64,000 bases of DNA from Maritimibacter dapengensis (GCF_019218265.1 NZ_JAHUZE010000002.1:1-64000); one strand, 5' to 3'; positions 8,328-16,799 are shown, counted from the stretch's first letter. A program made the numbers and translations. The notes: a model not told the origin generated them from the sequence alone.

Positions 8328-9530
8328 TCACGTGCGGATGCGAAGATGCGCCTTGATCTGCCCATGGTCCGACGCGAGCTTGTTGTAGGGGGCCTCGGGG
8401 TGAGAGCCGTCCGTGATGTGGTCGTTCAACACAGAGAAATAGTCCATATCTGCGATCCGCGCGTCGTAATCCGGATCGAAATGACGGCTCATCAGGATCT
8501 GGTCGATGCTTTCGAAGACGCCCGCAAAGGCAGTGGTATAAACCATGTCGCGGGCCGATTTGCGGACGAAGAGCTTTTCGGCAGAGTGGAGCCGCACCCT
8601 TTCGACGGCTTCGGTGATCGCGCGGCTTTCCTCCTCGCTGTATCGGTCTGCGTAGCTTTCGGCATCATGGCGCAGCATCCACGCGTAATTGCGGAACGGG
8701 ACCTCGCCCGAGATGATCTCGGACGACACCGCGTGTTCGCCATCGTTGAAATCGCCAAGCGCCATGACCGGGTTGCCGCGGTCGAGTTCGGCGACGATTT
8801 CGCGGCGCAGGACCCAGGCCTCGGCCATGCGGCGCATCGCGGCCCTGAGGCTCCCCATGGCACGGCCGACCGGATCATAGCGCGTCAGGTCTTCTTCCGG
8901 GGCGTATTGGGCACCGTCTGGTGTGATGTATTCGCCCAGCTTCGATTTGAGGTGACAATTGAACACCGTGATCGTGCGGTCTCCAATCGGTATGCGCACC
9001 TTGAGGATCGGGCGTGACAGCCGGCGCAGGACGAAGGCGCCGGCATCCATGTCACCCTCCAGACCCCTCAGAGGTTGAAACGGGATCGTCACCGGTTCTG
9101 CCAGATCCTGGATGATCTGCGGCTGGCCGGCGAAACCGAAACGCGACAGGACCGCAATGCCCGGCCGACGCTTGCCCGGTGTTCCGTCGTCCGCAGCGTT
9201 CGGTGCGAAGGCGAGGGCGCTTTCGTCGTGCGGGTCTACCCCCAGCCTGCGGAAGATGACCTTGCGATGGTATGGCTTGCCTTTCGACGGGATCACCGCG
9301 TCATTCAGGGCCCGCGCTCGTGACGAGGCTTCGGCGATCACGTCACGCAGCGGCTCTTCTTCGAAGATTTCCTGAAAGCAGATGATGTCGCTGTCGAGAT
9401 CGACGATCTGGTTCGCGAGCCAGTCTTTTTTCCACGCATATTCTTCGGGCGTGTAGCTTTGGAATTCGTAATATTCCTTGTCGGGCCCGATGAGGTTCTT
9501 GACGTTGAACGAGGCGATCGTGAAATCCAT
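8328..9530 (-). CDS. endonuclease/exonuclease/phosphatase (EEP) family protein
   Basis: A 400-residue protein with the full EEP (DNase I-like) active-site set: ASFNVKNL with Asn9, CFQEIFE with Glu54 for metal binding, FNCHLKSK near residue 180 (catalytic His), ALGDFNDG near 245 (Asp and Asn), and a final SDHG near 391. The family hydrolyses phosphodiesters in nucleic acids, inositol phosphates or sphingomyelin. No signal peptide is visible, so it is likely cytoplasmic. It lies 3 bases after the dehydratase gene and is therefore in the same operon, an unexpected place for a nuclease-like enzyme; a phosphodiester in the catabolic substrate is a possible reason. Confidence 0.85.
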   Translation of the reverse strand: MDFTIASFNVKNLIGPDKEYYEFQSYTPEEYAWKKDWLANQIVDLDSDIICFQEIFEEEPLRDVIAEASSRARALNDAVIPSKGKPYHRKVIFRRLGVDPHDESALAFAPNAADDGTPGKRRPGIAVLSRFGFAGQPQIIQDLAEPVTIPFQPLRGLEGDMDAGAFVLRRLSRPILKVRIPIGDRTITVFNCHLKSKLGEYITPDGAQYAPEEDLTRYDPVGRAMGSLRAAMRRMAEAWVLRREIVAELDRGNPVMALGDFNDGEHAVSSEIISGEVPFRNYAWMLRHDAESYADRYSEEESRAITEAVERVRLHSAEKLFVRKSARDMVYTTAFAGVFESIDQILMSRHFDPDYDARIADMDYFSVLNDHITDGSHPEAPYNKLASDHGQIKAHLRIRT

Positions 9531-9533
9531 GGG

Positions 9534-10505
9534 TCACTCCGCGAGCGATTTTGTGAAATGGACCGGGTCGACGTTGCCGCCCGACAGGATGACGATGACC
9601 GTGTCAGCCTGTATCGACCGTGATTGAAACAGCGCCGCCGCCAACGCGACCGCGCCGCCCGGTTCGACCACCAACTTGAGCCGCAGGAAAGCGGCCCGCA
9701 TCGCCGCGAGAGCCTCGGTATCTGATACGACGAAGCCGGGGCCACAATGCGCCTGCATCAACGGCAACGTGAGAGCGCCGGGCGATGGGGTGATGATCGC
9801 GTCGCAGATCGAACCGGTCATCGCCGTATTCCGCTCCATTCGCCCCGAGGCGAGCGAGCGGGTGACATCGTCGAACCCCTCCGGCTCGACCGGCCGCACG
9901 ATCATACCCGGCGCTTTGGACGAAAGTGCAACCGCGATTCCGGACGTGAGCCCCCCGCCGCCGCAGGGCACGAGCACGTCCGCATTCGCGACACCCAGGT
10001 CCGCGCATTGGTCCGCCAGTTCCAGCCCGACGGTGCCCTGACCCGCGATCACCATCGGTTCATCGAACGGCTTCACCAACGTCAGGCCCCGTTCCAGGGC
10101 GATTTGCGCACCGATGGCATCCCGGTCGCCGGTAGCGCGATCGTAAGTGACCACCTCCGCCCCGAGTGCGCGCGTATTCGCGAGTTTCAGCTCCGGGGCG
10201 TCCGAGGGCATGACGATGACCGACGGCACGCCGAAATCCCGCGCGGCCTGCGCGACGCCCTGCGCATGATTGCCGGATGAATACGCGATCACGCCCGGAG
10301 ACCGTGTGATGGGGTCCATGGCCGACAGAGCCGACCGCGCGCCCCGGTATTTGAAACTGCCTGTAACCTGCAGGCATTCCGGCTTGACCAGAACACGGCG
10401 CCCGGCCAGGTCGTCCAGAAACGGGGAAGACAAGAGCGGGGTAACACGCGCATGGCCCGCAATCCGGTCGCGTGCGGCGGTTATGTCGGCGAAATCTATC
10501 GACAA
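9534..10505 (-). CDS. PLP-dependent threonine/serine dehydratase-like enzyme
   Basis: A 323-residue fold-type II PLP enzyme. The Schiff-base lysine is Lys52 in SFKYRGA, the substrate-carboxylate loop is SSGNHAQG (about 76-83), the phosphate-binding glycine loop is PCGGGGLTSG (near 178), and the family ending VILSGGN follows. Length fits catabolic threonine dehydratase, serine racemase and 3-hydroxyaspartate dehydratase; it lacks the regulatory ACT domain of IlvA. It would remove water and ammonia from a beta-hydroxy amino acid. The start overlaps the end of the upstream hydrolase gene by 10 bases, and the EEP gene follows 3 bases after its stop. Confidence 0.86.
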   Translation of the reverse strand: MSIDFADITAARDRIAGHARVTPLLSSPFLDDLAGRRVLVKPECLQVTGSFKYRGARSALSAMDPITRSPGVIAYSSGNHAQGVAQAARDFGVPSVIVMPSDAPELKLANTRALGAEVVTYDRATGDRDAIGAQIALERGLTLVKPFDEPMVIAGQGTVGLELADQCADLGVANADVLVPCGGGGLTSGIAVALSSKAPGMIVRPVEPEGFDDVTRSLASGRMERNTAMTGSICDAIITPSPGALTLPLMQAHCGPGFVVSDTEALAAMRAAFLRLKLVVEPGGAVALAAALFQSRSIQADTVIVILSGGNVDPVHFTKSLAE

Positions 10506-11326
10506 TCGTCCAGCCAGAGCGAAATGACCTCAAGCGCTTCGGGTTCGTCGAGGAACGGGATATGCCCGCGACTTGGCACTTCGGCCACGCGCAGGTCAGG
10601 GCGGCGTTCCTTCATCTTGGCGACGTGCGCATCGAGGAGCAAATCGGATCCCTCACCGTGGATTACGGCCACTGGCTTGCCCGCGAGGGCATCGAAAAGC
10701 GGCCAGAGATCCGCGTCACCCGCCGCCATGGCTGCGAGATAACTGTCGCGAAGCGCCGGGTCATAGTTGATGCGGATACCCTCGGGCGTCACGTCGTAGT
10801 TCCGTTCGACCTCTTCGATCCATCGGCTCAAAGGAACGTCGGCGAAGCCGACGGCGGTCTCGGATCGCGCACGCGCAACATCTTCGAGCGTCCCGTCCGC
10901 CGGGTTACGCCCGATGTAAGCGTCGATGGCTTCGAGCCCGCCACGGGAGATTTCCGGGCCAACGTCGTTCAGGCAGGCACCGATCACGCGCTCCGGCGCG
11001 GTGGCCGCGATGAACATGGCATTGATCCCGCCTCGCGACGTGCCGATGAACGCAGCTTTTTCGATCCCGAGGTGATCCATGAGCGCGACGATGTCTCCGG
11101 CCTCCTTGGGCACGGCATAGGTCGACCATTCGGCCCAATCCGAGCCTCCGCGTCCGCGATAATCGGGGCGTACGAGGCGGACGCCCTCGAGATGCGGCGC
11201 GAGAAAGTCGAAGTCCCTGTGGGTTCGTGTGAGGCCGGCCAGTGCGATGACAGGCAGTCCTTCGCCGTCGTCCTTGAAAGCGATCTTCAGACCGTCCGGC
11301 GTGGTGAAGTCCCTGGTTTCGCTCAT
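10496..11326 (-). CDS. alpha/beta hydrolase
   Basis: A 276-residue alpha/beta hydrolase: start MSETRDFTTPDGLKIAFKD, RPDYRGRGGSDWA (about 53-65), nucleophile elbow FIGTSRGGINA with Ser98, and a C-terminal SRGHIPFLDEP with the catalytic histidine. It belongs to the general esterase, lactonase and C-C hydrolase group; the exact substrate cannot be read. ATG at 11326 overlaps the stop of the dehalogenase gene by 4 bases (ATGA) and its own stop overlaps the dehydratase gene, so it sits in the middle of a tightly coupled three-gene core. An upstream in-frame ATG was rejected because it lies inside the dehalogenase gene. Confidence 0.85.
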   Translation of the reverse strand: MSETRDFTTPDGLKIAFKDDGEGLPVIALAGLTRTHRDFDFLAPHLEGVRLVRPDYRGRGGSDWAEWSTYAVPKEAGDIVALMDHLGIEKAAFIGTSRGGINAMFIAATAPERVIGACLNDVGPEISRGGLEAIDAYIGRNPADGTLEDVARARSETAVGFADVPLSRWIEEVERNYDVTPEGIRINYDPALRDSYLAAMAAGDADLWPLFDALAGKPVAVIHGEGSDLLLDAHVAKMKERRPDLRVAEVPSRGHIPFLDEPEALEVISLWLDDCR

Positions 11327-12012
11327 ATGGCCCTCGCGATGTCGGGAATGGGGGTAAGGTCGGATAGGATTTCGTGCGGCGGGTGGCCAAGGCGTTCCGC
11401 AGGTGCGCCGGCGCGGTTCACCCACGCGGTGCAGAACCCGTAACCACAGGCGGCAGAAGCATCCCAGCCATTGGACGAAACGAACAATACCTGCTGCCGT
11501 TCACAAGAAAAACGTGTCTCGACCTGCCTGTATACGACATCGGCGGGTTTGAAGATGCCGACGTCCTCGACCGAGAGAACGTCGTCAAGCAGTTCGCCGA
11601 TGCCGGCGGATCGAACCGCGCCTTCAAGCATGTCAGGCGACCCGTTCGACAGGATCGCCGTGTTGAACCCGGCGGACTTCAGACTGGACAGCACGTTCGG
11701 AACCTCGGGATACGCGGACAGTTCCCAATAAAGCGCCAGCAGACGTTCGCGCAGGGCTGTATCGCCGCCAAGGCCTTGTGCTTCGAGCGCCCAATCCAGC
11801 CCGTCCTGTGTGACCTGCCAGAAATCCTTGTGCTCGCCGGTGATGGCCCGGAGCCATGTGTATTCAAGCTGTTTCTGCCGCCAGTCTGACGCAAGGGCCT
11901 GCCACGCTTTGGCAAGAGCACCGTTTTCATCGTCCCTTGCGGCTTCGCGCGCCGCGGCGGCCACATCGAACAGCGTGCCGTAGGCGTCGAAAATGCAGGT
12001 CGTGATCGGCAT
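11323..12012 (-). CDS. haloacid dehalogenase type II (L-2-haloacid dehalogenase)
   Basis: A 229-residue HAD-superfamily enzyme that hydrolyses L-2-haloacids to D-2-hydroxyacids. The nucleophile is Asp9 in FDAYGTLFD with Thr13 nearby; Ser122-Asn123 (LSNGS), Lys155 (IFKP), Tyr161, Ser179, Asn181 and Asp184 (VSSNGWD) keep the spacing of the L-DEX active site, so this is a true type II dehalogenase pattern and not a generic HAD phosphatase. ATG at 12012 follows a purine-rich GGAAAGGGGGGAG ribosome site. It is the first gene of the leftward operon and is coupled by ATGA to the next hydrolase. Whether the real substrate is halogenated is not known. Confidence 0.88.
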   Translation of the reverse strand: MPITTCIFDAYGTLFDVAAAAREAARDDENGALAKAWQALASDWRQKQLEYTWLRAITGEHKDFWQVTQDGLDWALEAQGLGGDTALRERLLALYWELSAYPEVPNVLSSLKSAGFNTAILSNGSPDMLEGAVRSAGIGELLDDVLSVEDVGIFKPADVVYRQVETRFSCERQQVLFVSSNGWDASAACGYGFCTAWVNRAGAPAERLGHPPHEILSDLTPIPDIARAI

Positions 12013-12380
12013 TGGCTCCCCCCTTTCCGGCGACACTGGCATGCCCGGACCCGAAGCGAAAGGGGGGCCGTCAGTCCGACAGAGCGTCGGACTGTGGCAG
12101 GTAAATTGGTCGGAGGGGGCCACACCAAGGCCGGTCGCGCTACGAATTCGTAGCCGCGACACGGACCGTGGAGAGCAGAAATTGGTCGTTGACCGAAAGA
12201 TTTCACAGGTGGCCGCCCGGAGAGATCTTGCGGAAGGTTCGCAAGCGGCCTTGTCTACAAATGGCCCGAATTGGCTCATTCGAACAATGATTAAGGCGGA
12301 AACGAATTGTTTCCGCTACCATCGCCCAACAATGCGCTAGAAAAGAAGTGATTGTTGCCAAACTGCGAATGGAACCGGTC
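12013..12380. promoter_or_regulatory. divergent control region with three perfect dyads
   Basis: About 370 bases separate the leftward dehalogenase operon from a rightward membrane-protein gene and must hold both promoters. Three perfect inverted repeats lie here: CAGTCCGAC/GTCGGACTG with a 5-base centre (12072-12094), the 16-base palindrome GCTACGAATTCGTAGC (12139-12154), and GCGGAAAC/GTTTCCGC with a 5-base centre (12296-12316). The first two are close to the dehalogenase start and are candidate operators; the third is about 65 bases before the rightward gene. No coding sequence was seen in the interval. Confidence 0.5.
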
Positions 12381-13007
12381 ATGACCGCCAAACTGGAAAT
12401 GCTGCGTGAACGCGCGCACGATGCGCGAGAAGCGATGGAAGCCGAATACGCCCGGCGCCGCGAAGACCTGGGCGTGAGGATCGAGCGGGGTCGGCTGGTC
12501 TTCGATCAACGCATCCGCAAAAGACAACGAGAAGCGCGTCAAAAGTTCTCGGAATATGTCGCGGCGATCCGTCCGATGAACGTCGTCACGGCACCAGTGA
12601 TTTACTCGGTCATCATCGCCTTCGTGACGCTGGACCTGTTCGTGACGCTGTATATGTGGATCTGTTTCCCGGTCTACGGCATCCCGAGGGTCCGTCGCCG
12701 CGATCATATCGTGGTCGATCGCCACATGCTGCCCTACCTGAACTGGGTTCAGAAGTTCAATTGCGTGTATTGCAGTTATGGAAACGGCGTCCTCGCCTAT
12801 GCTCGCGAAGTGGCGGCGCGCACCGAAGCCTATTGGTGCCCGATCAAACACGCGCGACGTTGGGAGGGAGCCCATGAATACTACCACGATTTCATGGACT
12901 ACGGAGACACATGCGATTTCGTGGAGCGCTGGGCCGAGAGCCGGAACCGGATCACCGAAGGACGGGATGCGATGCGCCCGATCGTGGTGGGCAGGCGCAA
13001 GGACTGA
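12381..13007 (+). CDS. conserved-looking membrane protein with coiled-coil start and cysteine motif
   Basis: About 208 residues. The first 60 or so are charged and helical (LRERAHDAREAMEAEYARRR), suggesting a coiled coil; one or two membrane helices follow (VIYSVIIAFVTLDLFVTLYMW region). The C-terminal half has four cysteines, including CVYC and one in YWCPIKHARR, and an acidic HEYYHDFMDYGD segment, together resembling a metal site. I do not recognise a function. The start is uncertain: ATG 12381 has GGAA at good spacing, but ATG 12369 and GTG 12348 are also in frame. It is monocistronic and convergent with fabI. Confidence 0.7.
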   Translation: MTAKLEMLRERAHDAREAMEAEYARRREDLGVRIERGRLVFDQRIRKRQREARQKFSEYVAAIRPMNVVTAPVIYSVIIAFVTLDLFVTLYMWICFPVYGIPRVRRRDHIVVDRHMLPYLNWVQKFNCVYCSYGNGVLAYAREVAARTEAYWCPIKHARRWEGAHEYYHDFMDYGDTCDFVERWAESRNRITEGRDAMRPIVVGRRKD

Positions 13008-13028
13008 CGCGACAAGCGGCCTTTATCG

Positions 13029-13055
13029 CGCCGTTCCGGTGATGAACGGCGGTTG
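13029..13055 (+). terminator. hairpin between convergent genes
   Basis: CGCCGTTC and GAACGGCG form an 8-base stem around a 7-base loop (13029-13051), followed by a T-rich stretch (GGTTGATTTCTTTT). It lies 22 bases after the stop of the rightward membrane-protein gene and before the end of the leftward fabI gene, so it may end transcription from one or both sides. The T tract is imperfect. Confidence 0.45.
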
Positions 13056-13100
13056 ATTTCTTTTGTCCAAGGTTGGTTCGGACGGACCTGATCGCGTGTA

Positions 13101-13889
13101 TCAGAGCTGCTCGGGTTGCGGCATTCCGAGCACGTGAAACCCCGCGTCGACCGTTATGATCTCGCCCGTCGTGCAATCGCCGTAGTCCGAGGCAAGGTAG
13201 ACCGCCGTGCCGCCGATGCTTTCGAGCGTCGCGTTCTTGCGCATCGGGCTGTTGGCCTCGGTATGACGGAAGGTCTTGCGCGCACCGCCAATGGCGGCGC
13301 CTGCGAGGGTCTTCATCGGTCCGGGGCTGATCGCGTTGACGCGGATGCCTTGCGGCCCGAGGTCGTTGGCCATGTACCGGACGGTGGCCTCGAGCGCCGC
13401 TTTGGCCACACCCATTACGTTGTAATAGGGCGTCACGCGGTTCGAGCCGCCGTAGGTGAGGGTCAGCATGGTGCCGCCCTCGGTCATCTTGGGCTCGCAG
13501 CGCCGCGCGATCTCGATGAAGGAATAGCAGGAGATATCCAGCGAGTTCTTGAAGTTCGCACGAGAGGTGTTGAGGAACCGCCCGGTCAGTTCGGACTTGT
13601 CCGAGAAGGCGATGGCGTGGACGACGAAATCCAGTCGGTCCCAGTGCTCCCAAAGCGATGCGAAGCCCGCGTCGAGCGAAGCATCGTCGGTCACGTCCAT
13701 GTCCACGAGTATGTCCGAACCGAGGCTCTGGGCGAGGGGTTCAACCCGCTTGCCGAAGGCCTCGCCCTGATAGGAAAACGCAAGGTCAGCGCCCTCGGCC
13801 GCCATGGCTTTCGCGATGCCCCAGGCTATCGAACGATCATTGGCGACCCCCATGATAAGGCCGCGCTTCCCCTTCATCAGATCCGCCAT
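13101..13889 (-). CDS. fabI: FabI, enoyl-[acyl-carrier-protein] reductase
   Basis: A 262-residue NADH-dependent enoyl-ACP reductase, the last step of each fatty-acid elongation round. The N-terminal cofactor loop IMGVANDRSIAWGIA (residues 12-26) and the catalytic Tyr156-x6-Lys163 (YYNVMGVAK), with Tyr146 ahead of it, are the FabI pattern and not that of FabV or FabK. It starts 15 bases after the fabB stop and is the last gene of the fabA-fabB-fabI operon, which provides saturated and unsaturated membrane acyl chains. Confidence 0.96.
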   Translation of the reverse strand: MADLMKGKRGLIMGVANDRSIAWGIAKAMAAEGADLAFSYQGEAFGKRVEPLAQSLGSDILVDMDVTDDASLDAGFASLWEHWDRLDFVVHAIAFSDKSELTGRFLNTSRANFKNSLDISCYSFIEIARRCEPKMTEGGTMLTLTYGGSNRVTPYYNVMGVAKAALEATVRYMANDLGPQGIRVNAISPGPMKTLAGAAIGGARKTFRHTEANSPMRKNATLESIGGTAVYLASDYGDCTTGEIITVDAGFHVLGMPQPEQL

Positions 13890-13904
13890 TCTCTTCCCCG
13901 AGCG

Positions 13905-15134
13905 TTAGTTCTTGTATTTGGACAGCAGCATCGAACCATTCGTGCCGCCAAACCCGAAGCTGTTGGTCATCACCGTGTCGAGACCGGCGTTTTCCACCAG
14001 TTTCGTCGCGATTTCGCCCTCATTGATCGCCGGGTCGAGGGTTTCGACGTTGATCGATGGCGTGATGAAATCGTTGTCCAGCATCAGGAGCGAAAAGATC
14101 GCTTCCAATGCGCCTGCCGCGCCCTGCGCGTGGCCGGTCATCGACTTGGTCGACGAGATCACGGGCTGGTCGGTTTCGGCGAACGTGCGGCGCACCGCTT
14201 CCACTTCTCCGACATCGCCGACCGGGGTCGAGGTGCCGTGAGCGTTGATATAGCCAACCTTCCGATCTTCAGGCAGAGTCGAGAGCGCGATCTTCATCGC
14301 CCGCTCGCCGCCTTCACCAGACGGTGCGACCATGTCGTGCCCGTCGCTCGTAGCACCGAAACCGGTAACTTCGGCATAGATCCTGGCGCCCCGTGCGAGC
14401 GCGTGATCGAGGCTTTCCAGCACGACGATCCCGCCGCCGCCGGCGATCACGAACCCGTCGCGGTCCGCGTCGAAGGCACGAGAGGCGCGTTGGGGCGTAT
14501 CGTTATACTTGGACGACATCGCGCCCATTGCGTCGAAGAGACAGGACAGGGTCCAGTCGAGTTCTTCACCGCCGCCGGCAAACATCACGTCCTGTTTGCC
14601 CATCATGATCTGCTCGGCGGCGTTGCCGATGCAATGGAGCGAAGTCGAGCAGGCGGATGTGATCGAGTAGTTGATCCCCTTGATCTGGTAGGCGGTGGCA
14701 AGGTTCGCGCTGATCGTCGACGACATGCATTTCGGCACCGCGAAGGGACCGATCCGCTTGGGGCTGCCGGATTTCAGAACCGTCTGGTGTGCCGCGAACA
14801 TCGCGCTGGTAGACGGCCCGCCGGAGCCTGCGATCAACCCGGTGCGTTCGTTCACGATATCGGTCTCGTCCAAACCTGCATCCGCAATCGCCTGACCCAT
14901 TGCGATATGCGCATAGGCGGCGCCCGGACCCATGAAACGCAGGGTGCGTTTGTCGACGTGTTCCTTCAGGTCGATGTCGACGGCACCCGCAATCTGGCTG
15001 CGGAAACCGTGCTCGACCATCTCTTCGTTCGCGGTGATGCCGGAGGTTCCGGCTTTCAAAGAGGCCGTGACCTCGTCCGCGCCCACACCGATGGGCGATA
15101 CAATACCGAGCCCCGTTACGACGACACGTTGCAT
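13905..15134 (-). CDS. fabB: FabB, 3-oxoacyl-[acyl-carrier-protein] synthase I
   Basis: A 409-residue condensing enzyme. The catalytic triad is visible as Cys162 in TSACSTSLH, a histidine in NAHGTSTPVGD and another in SMTGHAQGAAG, at FabB spacing. Pairing with fabA marks it as the synthase that elongates cis-unsaturated acyl-ACPs and not FabF. The start MQRVVVTGLG at 15134 has GAAAGGAG upstream; an ATG five codons earlier lacks a good ribosome site. It lies between fabA (34 bases upstream) and fabI. Confidence 0.95.
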   Translation of the reverse strand: MQRVVVTGLGIVSPIGVGADEVTASLKAGTSGITANEEMVEHGFRSQIAGAVDIDLKEHVDKRTLRFMGPGAAYAHIAMGQAIADAGLDETDIVNERTGLIAGSGGPSTSAMFAAHQTVLKSGSPKRIGPFAVPKCMSSTISANLATAYQIKGINYSITSACSTSLHCIGNAAEQIMMGKQDVMFAGGGEELDWTLSCLFDAMGAMSSKYNDTPQRASRAFDADRDGFVIAGGGGIVVLESLDHALARGARIYAEVTGFGATSDGHDMVAPSGEGGERAMKIALSTLPEDRKVGYINAHGTSTPVGDVGEVEAVRRTFAETDQPVISSTKSMTGHAQGAAGALEAIFSLLMLDNDFITPSINVETLDPAINEGEIATKLVENAGLDTVMTNSFGFGGTNGSMLLSKYKN

Positions 15135-15168
15135 TCTGGCTCCTTTCAAGTTGCGCCCGTCCCCGGTC

Positions 15169-15678
15169 TTACGACTCCGAGAGCGCGACCTTCATATCTT
15201 TGACTTCGTAGATCACTTCACCGTCGGCTTCCACAATACCGTCCGCGACGCCCATCGTCAGACGGCGGGTTTGAACCGCCTTGGTGAAGTCGATGTAATA
15301 GGTCAGCATCTTGCGATCCGGCCGCACCATGCCTTTCAATTTCACTTCGCCCACGCCGAGCGCGTAGCCACGTCCCTGCCAGCCGCGCCAGCCCAGGTTG
15401 AACCCGGTCAGTTGCCACAGCCCGTCGAGGCCAAGGCAGCCCGGCATGATCGGGTTGCCCGGAAAGTGGCATTCGAAAAACCACAGGTCCGGGGTGATGT
15501 CGAATTCCGCGACCACGTGGCCTTTGCCGTGTTTGCCCCCGTCGCCCGAAATATCGGTGATGCGGTCCATCATCAGCATGGGCGGTGCCGGAAGCTGCGC
15601 GTTTCCGGGGCCGAAGAGCTCTCCAGCGGCGCATTTCAGCAGGTCGTCCTTGTCGAAACTCGTCGGAAAATCAGCCAT
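15169..15678 (-). CDS. fabA: FabA, 3-hydroxydecanoyl-ACP dehydratase/isomerase
   Basis: A 169-residue hot-dog-fold enzyme that dehydrates 3-hydroxyacyl-ACP and isomerises trans-2- to cis-3-decenoyl-ACP, the branch point to unsaturated fatty acids. Catalytic His71 ([14 protein letters not shown]) and Asp85 ([10 protein letters not shown]) match E. coli His70 and Asp84. It is the first gene of fabA-fabB-fabI and is divergent from irr, with which it shares a 159-base control region. Confidence 0.96.
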   Translation of the reverse strand: MADFPTSFDKDDLLKCAAGELFGPGNAQLPAPPMLMMDRITDISGDGGKHGKGHVVAEFDITPDLWFFECHFPGNPIMPGCLGLDGLWQLTGFNLGWRGWQGRGYALGVGEVKLKGMVRPDRKMLTYYIDFTKAVQTRRLTMGVADGIVEADGEVIYEVKDMKVALSES

Positions 15679-15837
15679 CAGGCCCCCGTTTGGTCTGCGT
15701 GTCGCCCCCCTCTATCACCCGCGCAAAGCAAGGCGCAAGGGCGGCTCCGGCGGGCCGTCGCACCGTCTTGAGGAAACGGATTGAAAAACCCCCATATGAA
15801 TCAGTATATATGACTGACCCAAGCACAAGGAAATGCG
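15679..15837. promoter_or_regulatory. shared fabA / irr promoter region
   Basis: The 159 bases between the divergent fabA and irr genes hold an AT-rich patch, CATATGAATCAGTATATATG (15793-15812), about 25 bases before the irr start; TATATA inside it could be the -10 of irr. The patch also has short mirrored ends (CAGT...ACTG). A clear Irr (ICE) or RirA box could not be recognised by eye. Confidence 0.35.
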
Positions 15838-16260
15838 ATGACCGAGTGTCAGGCAACGGAAATGTCGAAACAATGGCTCGCCACCGGCGGACTGCGTCCG
15901 ACGCGCCAACGTGTCGCGCTTGCCAAACTGCTTGTTGGTGATGGCGAACATCGGCATGTGACGGCCGAAAGCCTGTTCGAAGCCAGCCGCGAGGCGGGCG
16001 AAAGCGTGTCTCTCGCGACCGTTTACAACACGCTTCGGTCGTTCTCGGACGTGGGTCTCCTGCGCGAAATCCTGGTGAACGGGACCAAGGGTTATTTCGA
16101 CACCAATACCACGAACCATCCTCATTTCTTCTGGGAAGACACGGGGCGTCTGCAGGACGCACCTGAGGAAGGTCTGGAAATCTCGTCTTTACCAGATGCA
16201 CCAGAGGGTGCAGAGATTTCCAAGGTCGACGTGGTCATCCGGCTGAAATCCAAAACCTGA
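15838..16260 (+). CDS. irr: Irr, iron-responsive Fur-family regulator
   Basis: A 140-residue Fur-superfamily protein. The winged-helix part covers residues 10-85 (LRPTRQRVALAKLL, then SLATVYNTLRSFSDVGLLREI), followed by the Irr-type histidine region TTNHPHFFWEDTG (about 91-103) instead of the Fur zinc Cys motifs. Irr proteins sense heme-related iron status and repress or activate heme and iron genes across alphaproteobacteria. The N-terminal GCP heme-regulatory motif of Bradyrhizobium Irr is missing, as in other Rhodobacteraceae. It reads away from fabA. Confidence 0.88.
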   Translation: MTECQATEMSKQWLATGGLRPTRQRVALAKLLVGDGEHRHVTAESLFEASREAGESVSLATVYNTLRSFSDVGLLREILVNGTKGYFDTNTTNHPHFFWEDTGRLQDAPEEGLEISSLPDAPEGAEISKVDVVIRLKSKT

Positions 16261-16294
16261 ACCGCTTCGTGTCGACGGTCCGGTCGGTGTGATG

Positions 16295-16744
16295 TCACGT
16301 CACATGTGCGGAGACAATATCCACCGCGACCCCGTGTTCGAGCCACGCTTTCGCGGCAATCACGAGCTGATTGAACCCGCCTTGTGAATCCAGCACTGTC
16401 GCGAGCTTCTCATCGCCCGATCCAGCGTGCCCGGTTTCCGTAATTCGAATTACGGTCTGGCCGTCACGATCTTCGAAATTGAACGTGACACGCGTGGGCG
16501 CGTCCGGATCGCCCCAATCAAGGACGATTTCAGTTCCGCTGACAGCGGAGATGACACGCACCGGGATTTCGATGGCATCGGACGCATCGCTCAGAAACCA
16601 TGAAACCCGTGCACCGGTTTCCAGCCGCCCGGTGCTTCGTGGGAACCAGAAGCGACACATCTGGGTCGGGTCCGCGAATGCCTCGTAACAGGCATTCGCG
16701 TTAGTCTCGATCAGGGTCGCTGCGGAGACGAGAGGTTCGGTCAT
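16295..16744 (-). CDS. SRPBCC / AHSA1-domain protein
   Basis: A 149-residue single-domain protein of the START-like SRPBCC fold, AHSA1 branch. Visible traits are the N-terminal ANACYEAFADPTQMCRFWFP, the central VTFNFEDRDGQTVIRITETG strand pair and the C-terminal helix GGFNQLVIAAKAWLEHG. Such proteins bind small hydrophobic ligands or act as accessory factors; no enzyme residues can be assigned. It lies 55 bases downstream of the FKBP gene on the same strand and may be read with it. Confidence 0.8.
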   Translation of the reverse strand: MTEPLVSAATLIETNANACYEAFADPTQMCRFWFPRSTGRLETGARVSWFLSDASDAIEIPVRVISAVSGTEIVLDWGDPDAPTRVTFNFEDRDGQTVIRITETGHAGSGDEKLATVLDSQGGFNQLVIAAKAWLEHGVAVDIVSAHVT

Positions 16745-16799
16745 GGTGTGCTCCTGTCCTTTTGACAGGGTTTACCAGACACCGACGCCTCCGTCTGCC

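Noticed and set aside
13116-15203. 695-residue open frame on the plus strand
   Set aside because: It runs antisense to fabI, fabB and part of fabA. In high-GC DNA the opposite strand of a real gene often stays open; it has no ribosome site and no recognisable domain.
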